A stretch of DNA of 16,742 bases, taken from the NCBI GenBank assembly GCA_024690695.1, contig JAILOS010000022.1:1-16742 (forward strand), given 5' to 3'. This DNA is from Oscillospiraceae bacterium. Lineage in GTDB: Bacteria; Bacillota_A; Clostridia; Oscillospirales; Oscillospiraceae. The translations under genes and the position numbers were made by a program. This document shows positions 12,926-16,742 of the stretch, in pieces. Below the pieces are notes generated by a model. It was not told where the DNA came from, ran no database searches, and saw nothing but the letters and a program-made list of their open reading frames with translations. Numbering within the stretch: the stretch's first letter is position 1; each line of letters begins with the position of its first letter.

Positions 12926-12947
12926 TTTGCGTTATTTCGCGCGCAAA
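12926..12947 (+). other. Hairpin 3 touching the ATPase ribosome binding site
   Basis: TTTGCG (12926-12931) and CGCAAA (12942-12947) around TTATTTCGCG. Its last two bases are the first two of AAGGAGG (12946-12952), so folding could slightly mask the ribosome binding site. Confidence 0.5.
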
Positions 12948-12960
12948 GGAGGAGACGCCC

Positions 12961-14502
12961 TTGGACAACAAGACCGCCGCAGTCACCATGCGGAACATCA
13001 CCAAGCGCTTCGGCCCCGTCGTCGCCAACGACAGGGTCTGGCTGGACATCTACCGCGGCGAGATCCTGGCCCTGCTCGGCGAGAACGGCAGCGGCAAGAC
13101 CACGCTGATGAACATGCTCTCGGGCATCTACTTCCCGGACGAGGGCGAGATCACCATCGACGGCAGACCCGTCGTCATCCGCTCGCCCAAGGACGCCTTT
13201 GACCTCGGCATCGGCATGATCCACCAGCATTTCAAGCTCGTGGACGTGCTCAGCGCGGCGGAGAACATCGTGCTCGGCCTGCCGGGCAAGCTCGATCTCA
13301 AGGCGGCCTCCGCCAGGATCCGCGAGATCTGCGACGCCTACGGCTTCGAGGTCGACCCCGCCCAGAAGATCTACGACATGTCCGTGTCCCAGAAGCAGAC
13401 CGTCGAGATCGTGAAGGTGCTCTACCGCGGCGCGGATATCCTGATCCTCGACGAGCCGACCGCCGTGCTCACCCCGCAGGAGACGGACAAGCTCTTCGCC
13501 GTGCTGCGCAACATGCGCGACGACGGCAAGGCCGTGGTCATCATCACCCACAAGATGCACGAGGTGGAGGCGCTGTCCGACCGCGTGGCCATCCTGCGCC
13601 ACGGCCAGTTCATCGGCGATATGCCCACCCGCACCACCAACGCCCAGGAGATGACCAACATGATGGTCGGCCATCCCGTCACCCTGAACATCGACCGCCC
13701 CGACCCGGTCGACCCCAGGCCGCGCATCGAGGTCAGGGATCTCACCGTGCGCGACATGGAGGGCACCGTCAAGCTCGACCATGTGAGCTTTACCGCCCGC
13801 TCCGGGGAGATCCTCGGCATCGCGGGCATCTCCGGCAGCGGCCAGAAGGAGCTGCTCGAGGCCATCGCCGGCCTGCAGCCCGTGGAATCCGGCAGCATCG
13901 AGTACCTCAAGGACGACGGCAGCCGCGAGCAGCTCATCGGCAAGGACCCCTTCGCCATCCAGGAGATGGGCGTGGCGCTGTCCTTCGTGCCGGAGGATCG
14001 CCTCGGCATGGGGCTTGTGGGCAACATGGATCTCGGCAACAACATGATGCTCCGCTCCTACCGCAGCGGCCGGGGGCTCTTCACCAACCGCAAGGCGCCC
14101 TACAGGCTGGCGCAGCAGATGGTGGACTTCCTGGAGATCTCCACCCCCAGCGTGGAGACGCCGGTGCGCCGCCTCTCCGGCGGCAACGTGCAGAAGGTGC
14201 TGGTCGGCCGTGAGATCGCCAACGCCCCCTCCGTGCTGCTGACGGCCTACGCCGTGCGCGGACTGGACATCAACTCCTCTTACCTGATCTACGACACCAT
14301 CAACGCGCAGAAGAAGCGCGGCGTCGCCGTCGTCTATGTGGGCGAGGATCTGGACGTGCTGCTGGAGCTGAGCGACCGCATCCTCGTGCTCTGCGGCGGC
14401 AAGGTCTCGGGCATCGTGCCCGGGCGCGGCGCCAGCAAGCGCGACGTCGGCATGATGATGACAAAACTGGGAGGAAACCAGCATGAACAACAAAACGCAT
14501 GA
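12961..14502 (+). CDS. ABC importer ATPase with two nucleotide-binding domains
   Basis: Energises the nucleoside importer (comparable to NupO) at the inner face of the membrane. The 513 residues hold two ABC domains. The first has GENGSGKT (40-47), a family-type signature SVSQKQ (141-146), LILDEP (161-166) and the switch His197. The second has GISGSGQKE (289-297), in which the Walker A lysine position is Gln, as I recall for this sugar/nucleoside subfamily, then LSGGNVQK (405-412) and RGLD (433-436). The start is TTG at 12961: AAGGAGG lies 8 bases upstream, and the first conserved strand follows directly. The frame reaches left to 12892, but only through the hairpin region. The gene's 3' end overlaps the first permease gene by 20 bases, indicating translational coupling. 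Confidence 0.93.
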   Translation: MDNKTAAVTMRNITKRFGPVVANDRVWLDIYRGEILALLGENGSGKTTLMNMLSGIYFPDEGEITIDGRPVVIRSPKDAFDLGIGMIHQHFKLVDVLSAAENIVLGLPGKLDLKAASARIREICDAYGFEVDPAQKIYDMSVSQKQTVEIVKVLYRGADILILDEPTAVLTPQETDKLFAVLRNMRDDGKAVVIITHKMHEVEALSDRVAILRHGQFIGDMPTRTTNAQEMTNMMVGHPVTLNIDRPDPVDPRPRIEVRDLTVRDMEGTVKLDHVSFTARSGEILGIAGISGSGQKELLEAIAGLQPVESGSIEYLKDDGSREQLIGKDPFAIQEMGVALSFVPEDRLGMGLVGNMDLGNNMMLRSYRSGRGLFTNRKAPYRLAQQMVDFLEISTPSVETPVRRLSGGNVQKVLVGREIANAPSVLLTAYAVRGLDINSSYLIYDTINAQKKRGVAVVYVGEDLDVLLELSDRILVLCGGKVSGIVPGRGASKRDVGMMMTKLGGNQHEQQNA

Positions 14503-15583
14503 GCCGCTCTTCCATGTGGCCAGGCGTCCGGCGCTGCCCTGGTACAGGAGCTGGGCGATCCGCGGCGCGGCGCTGATCCTGGCGCTGCTGGTCAGCGCCC
14601 TGGTCACGACCCTCGTCACCGGCGAGAACCCCGTGCAGGTCTATGTCACGATCTTCCAGGGCTCCTTCGGCTCGCCGCGGCGCGCGTGGGTGCTGTTCCA
14701 GAACCTCGCGATGCTGCTGTGCGTGTCGCTGGCGATCACGCCGGCCTTCCGCATGCGCTGCTGGAACCTCGGCGGCGACGGGCAGATGCTCGTCGGCTGC
14801 CTCGCCACCGCCGCCTGCATGATCCTGCTGGCCGACAAGCTGCCCAACTGGGCGATCATCCTGTGCATGATCGGCTCCTCCATGCTCGCCGGGGCGATCT
14901 GGGCGGCGATCCCCGCCTTCTTCAAGGCCAGGTGGAACACCAACGAGACCCTCTTCACCCTCATGATGAACTACATCGCCACCCAGCTCGTGGCCTACTA
15001 CATCATCGTGTGGGAGGTGCCCAAGGGCGCCGGCAAGATCGGCATCATCAACCAGCGCTCCCAGCTCGGCTGGCTGCCCGTGATCGGCGGGTACAAGTAC
15101 CTGCTCAACATCCTCGTCGTGGCCGTGGTGTGCGTGCTGATGTACATCTACCTCAACTACTCCAAGCACGGGTATGAGATCGCCGTCGTCGGCGAGTCCG
15201 AGCGCACCGCGCGCTATGTCGGCATCAAGGTCGAGCGGGTCATCGTCCGGACCATGCTGCTCTCGGGCGCGGTCTGCGGCCTCACGGGCATGCTGCTCGT
15301 CGGCGGGACGGAGCATACCCTCACCACCACGATCACCGCCGGCCGCGGCTTCACGGCGGTCATGGTGTCGTGGCTGGCCAAGTTCAACCCCGTCTGGATG
15401 ATCTTCACGAGCTTCCTGCTGGTCTTCCTCGAGCGCGGCGCCGGCCAGATCGCCACCAACTTCGGCCTGAGCGCCTCCTTCGCGGACATCCTCACCGGCA
15501 TCATCCTCTTCTTTATCATCGGCAGCGAGTTCTTTATCAACTATCAGATCAAATTCCGCCGCGCGGCGGACAAGGAGGGCTGA
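14483..15583 (+). CDS. ABC nucleoside importer permease 1
   Basis: Membrane subunit of the importer (comparable to NupP), 366 residues. The first membrane span lies near residues 24-46 after a basic N-terminus, followed by about eight further hydrophobic segments. Family landmarks are FRMRCWNLGGDGQMLVG and the cytoplasmic loop GYEIAVVGESERTARYVGIK, which probably contacts the ATPase. The ATG sits inside the end of the ATPase gene with GGGAGG 8 bases upstream. The second permease gene starts three bases after its stop. It should pair with permease 2 as a heterodimer forming the channel. Confidence 0.93.
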   Translation: MNNKTHEPLFHVARRPALPWYRSWAIRGAALILALLVSALVTTLVTGENPVQVYVTIFQGSFGSPRRAWVLFQNLAMLLCVSLAITPAFRMRCWNLGGDGQMLVGCLATAACMILLADKLPNWAIILCMIGSSMLAGAIWAAIPAFFKARWNTNETLFTLMMNYIATQLVAYYIIVWEVPKGAGKIGIINQRSQLGWLPVIGGYKYLLNILVVAVVCVLMYIYLNYSKHGYEIAVVGESERTARYVGIKVERVIVRTMLLSGAVCGLTGMLLVGGTEHTLTTTITAGRGFTAVMVSWLAKFNPVWMIFTSFLLVFLERGAGQIATNFGLSASFADILTGIILFFIIGSEFFINYQIKFRRAADKEG

Positions 15584-15586
15584 GCC

Positions 15587-16573
15587 GTGTTCGATTTTGT
15601 CTCCTTCATCCCCCGTGCCATCATGCAGGGCATCCCCCTCCTCTTCGGCAGCACCGGCGAGACCATCACCGAGAAGTCCGGCAACCTCAACCTCGGCATC
15701 CCGGGCATCATGTATGTGGGCGCGATCTCCGGCGTCATGGGCGCGTTCTTCTACGAGCAGTCCGCGGGCGCCGACCTCAAGCCCGTTCTGGCGGTGGGCA
15801 TCCCGCTGCTGTGCTCCATGCTGGGGAGCCTGCTGATGGGGCTGCTCTACTGCTTCCTCACCGTCTCCCTGCGCGCCAACCAGAACGTCACCGGCCTTGC
15901 CCTCACCACCTTCGGCGTGGGCTTCGGCAACTTCTTCGGCGGCTCGCTCATCAAGCTCTCCGGCAGCGACGTGCCCGCCATCGTCCTCTCCGGCACCAGC
16001 GCCTACTTCCGCAAGACCCTCCCCATCGCCTCCGGCAGCACCGTGGGCAAGCTCTTCTTCTCCTACGGCTTCCTGGCCTACACGGCGGTGATCGTCTCCC
16101 TGGCCGCGGCGGCCTTCATCAAGCGCACCCGCACCGGCCTGCACCTGCGCGCCGTGGGCGAGAGCCCCACCACCGCCGACGCCGCGGGCATCAACGTCTC
16201 CCGCTACAAGTACGTCGCCACCTGCACCGGCGCGGTCATCGCGGGGCTCGGCGGCCTGTACTACATCATGGACTACACCTCCGGCATCTGGTCGAGCGAC
16301 GCCTTCGGCGACCGCGGCTGGCTTGCCATCGCCCTGGTCATCTTCACGGTCTGGCGGCCGAACATCGGTGTGCTGGCCTCCTTCCTCTTCGGCGGGCTCT
16401 ATATCCTGCACATGTACATCCCCTCGGGCATGAACCTCGCGGTCAAGGAGCTCTACAAGATGGCGCCCTACGTCGTGACCATCATCGTGCTGGTGCTCTC
16501 CTCCATGCGCAACAAGCGCGAGAACCAGCCCCCCGCCTCCCTCGGCCTCGCCTACTTCCGCGAGGAGCGCTGA
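15587..16573 (+). CDS. ABC nucleoside importer permease 2
   Basis: Second membrane subunit (comparable to NupQ), 328 residues. It shows the family's opening FGSTGETITEKSGNLNLGI, several hydrophobic spans, and the coupling loop TGLHLRAVGESPTTADAAGI, which resembles the one in permease 1. The start is GTG at 15587: AAGGAGG lies 8 bases upstream, inside the end of permease 1, and only three bases separate the two genes. It is the last gene of the operon, followed 123 bases later by a terminator. The complete set of lipoprotein, double ATPase and two permeases matches the Nup/Pnr nucleoside importers. Confidence 0.93.
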   Translation: MFDFVSFIPRAIMQGIPLLFGSTGETITEKSGNLNLGIPGIMYVGAISGVMGAFFYEQSAGADLKPVLAVGIPLLCSMLGSLLMGLLYCFLTVSLRANQNVTGLALTTFGVGFGNFFGGSLIKLSGSDVPAIVLSGTSAYFRKTLPIASGSTVGKLFFSYGFLAYTAVIVSLAAAAFIKRTRTGLHLRAVGESPTTADAAGINVSRYKYVATCTGAVIAGLGGLYYIMDYTSGIWSSDAFGDRGWLAIALVIFTVWRPNIGVLASFLFGGLYILHMYIPSGMNLAVKELYKMAPYVVTIIVLVLSSMRNKRENQPPASLGLAYFREER

Positions 16574-16637
16574 CCCGCCAGAAATTCTGCCAATCGAAAA
16601 AAAGGGGCTGTAGCAAAATACGCAAATCCCGGCATTA

Positions 16638-16667
16638 CCCGTAGGGGAGGGGCTTGCCCCTCCCGCG
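16638..16667 (-). repeat. Hairpin repeat type D
   Basis: Constant flank CCCGTAGGGG followed by the hairpin GAGGGGC-TT-GCCCCTC, whose stem extends to nine pairs. It uses the same flank as types A, B, C and E with yet another stem. It lies between the operon's last stop codon and its terminator. Confidence 0.7.
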
Positions 16668-16695
16668 CAGATACTATCTTCGTTGTATAGAAAAT

Positions 16696-16737
16696 GTACG
16701 GCGACTTCGCATTTTTTGCGAGATCGCCGTACTTTTT
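16696..16737 (+). terminator. Intrinsic terminator of the importer operon
   Basis: GTACGGCGA (16696-16704) and TCGCCGTAC (16724-16732) form nine perfect pairs. An inner TCGCA/TGCGA stem lies inside, and TTTTTATTAT follows. Four A precede the stem, so leftward termination is also possible. Confidence 0.9.
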
Positions 16738-16742
16738 ATTAT

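Noticed and set aside
12892..12960. Longer ATPase starting at 12892
   Set aside because: The extension is translated hairpin sequence, while AAGGAGG at 12946-12952 is placed correctly for the TTG at 12961.
14300..16411. 703-residue open frame on the minus strand opposite the ATPase and permease genes
   Set aside because: It lies opposite genes with clear family motifs, is made of Ala/Gly/Asp/His/Glu-rich sequence typical of G+C-rich antisense frames, and has no recognisable domain.

Overview
The window looks like a G+C-rich chromosomal segment of a Bacillota (Firmicutes) bacterium, most likely a Clostridia-class gut lineage. The reasons are strong AGGAGG-type ribosome binding sites, TTGACA/TATAAT-type promoters, a guanine riboswitch, a Clostridia/Bacilli-type Xpt and family 4 UDG, and intergenic hairpin repeats of a kind I associate (from memory, unchecked) with Oscillospiraceae-like genomes. 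The exact family cannot be fixed by reading alone.

Layout from left to right. (1) 1-1158: 3' part of a PIG-L/LmbE-type deacetylase behind a Pro/Thr/Glu linker, followed by an intrinsic terminator. (2) 1159-1830: a gene-free block packed with short hairpin repeats, partly duplicated as longer direct repeats. (3) murC on the minus strand (1831-3201), divergent from a plus-strand group beginning with cca (3402) and a family 4 uracil-DNA glycosylase (4595). The two promoters in the murC-cca gap face each other, so the predicted transcripts overlap at their 5' ends. (4) cdd and an L-threonine aldolase (5532-6959), dnaE (7136-10588) and xpt (10624-11193), with two further repeat-filled gaps. I see no plus-strand intrinsic terminator between 3402 and the strong one after xpt (11226-11275). 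(5) A complete ABC importer operon for purine nucleosides (11626-16573): lipoprotein, double ATPase and two permeases. It is led by its own promoter and a guanine riboswitch and closed by a terminator at 16696-16737.

Functionally, the right half is a purine scavenging unit. The importer brings in nucleosides, the riboswitch should shut it off when guanine is plentiful, and the adjacent Xpt converts xanthine (and guanine) to nucleotide. cdd, UDG and dnaE add pyrimidine salvage, uracil repair and replication. murC and cca are housekeeping genes.

I found no mobile element, CRISPR array, tRNA or rRNA, and no convincing new protein system. The less ordinary material is non-coding: a hairpin repeat family with a constant flank and exchangeable stems, the face-to-face murC/cca promoters, the riboswitch placed after rather than before xpt, and three back-to-back hairpins filling the lipoprotein-ATPase gap.
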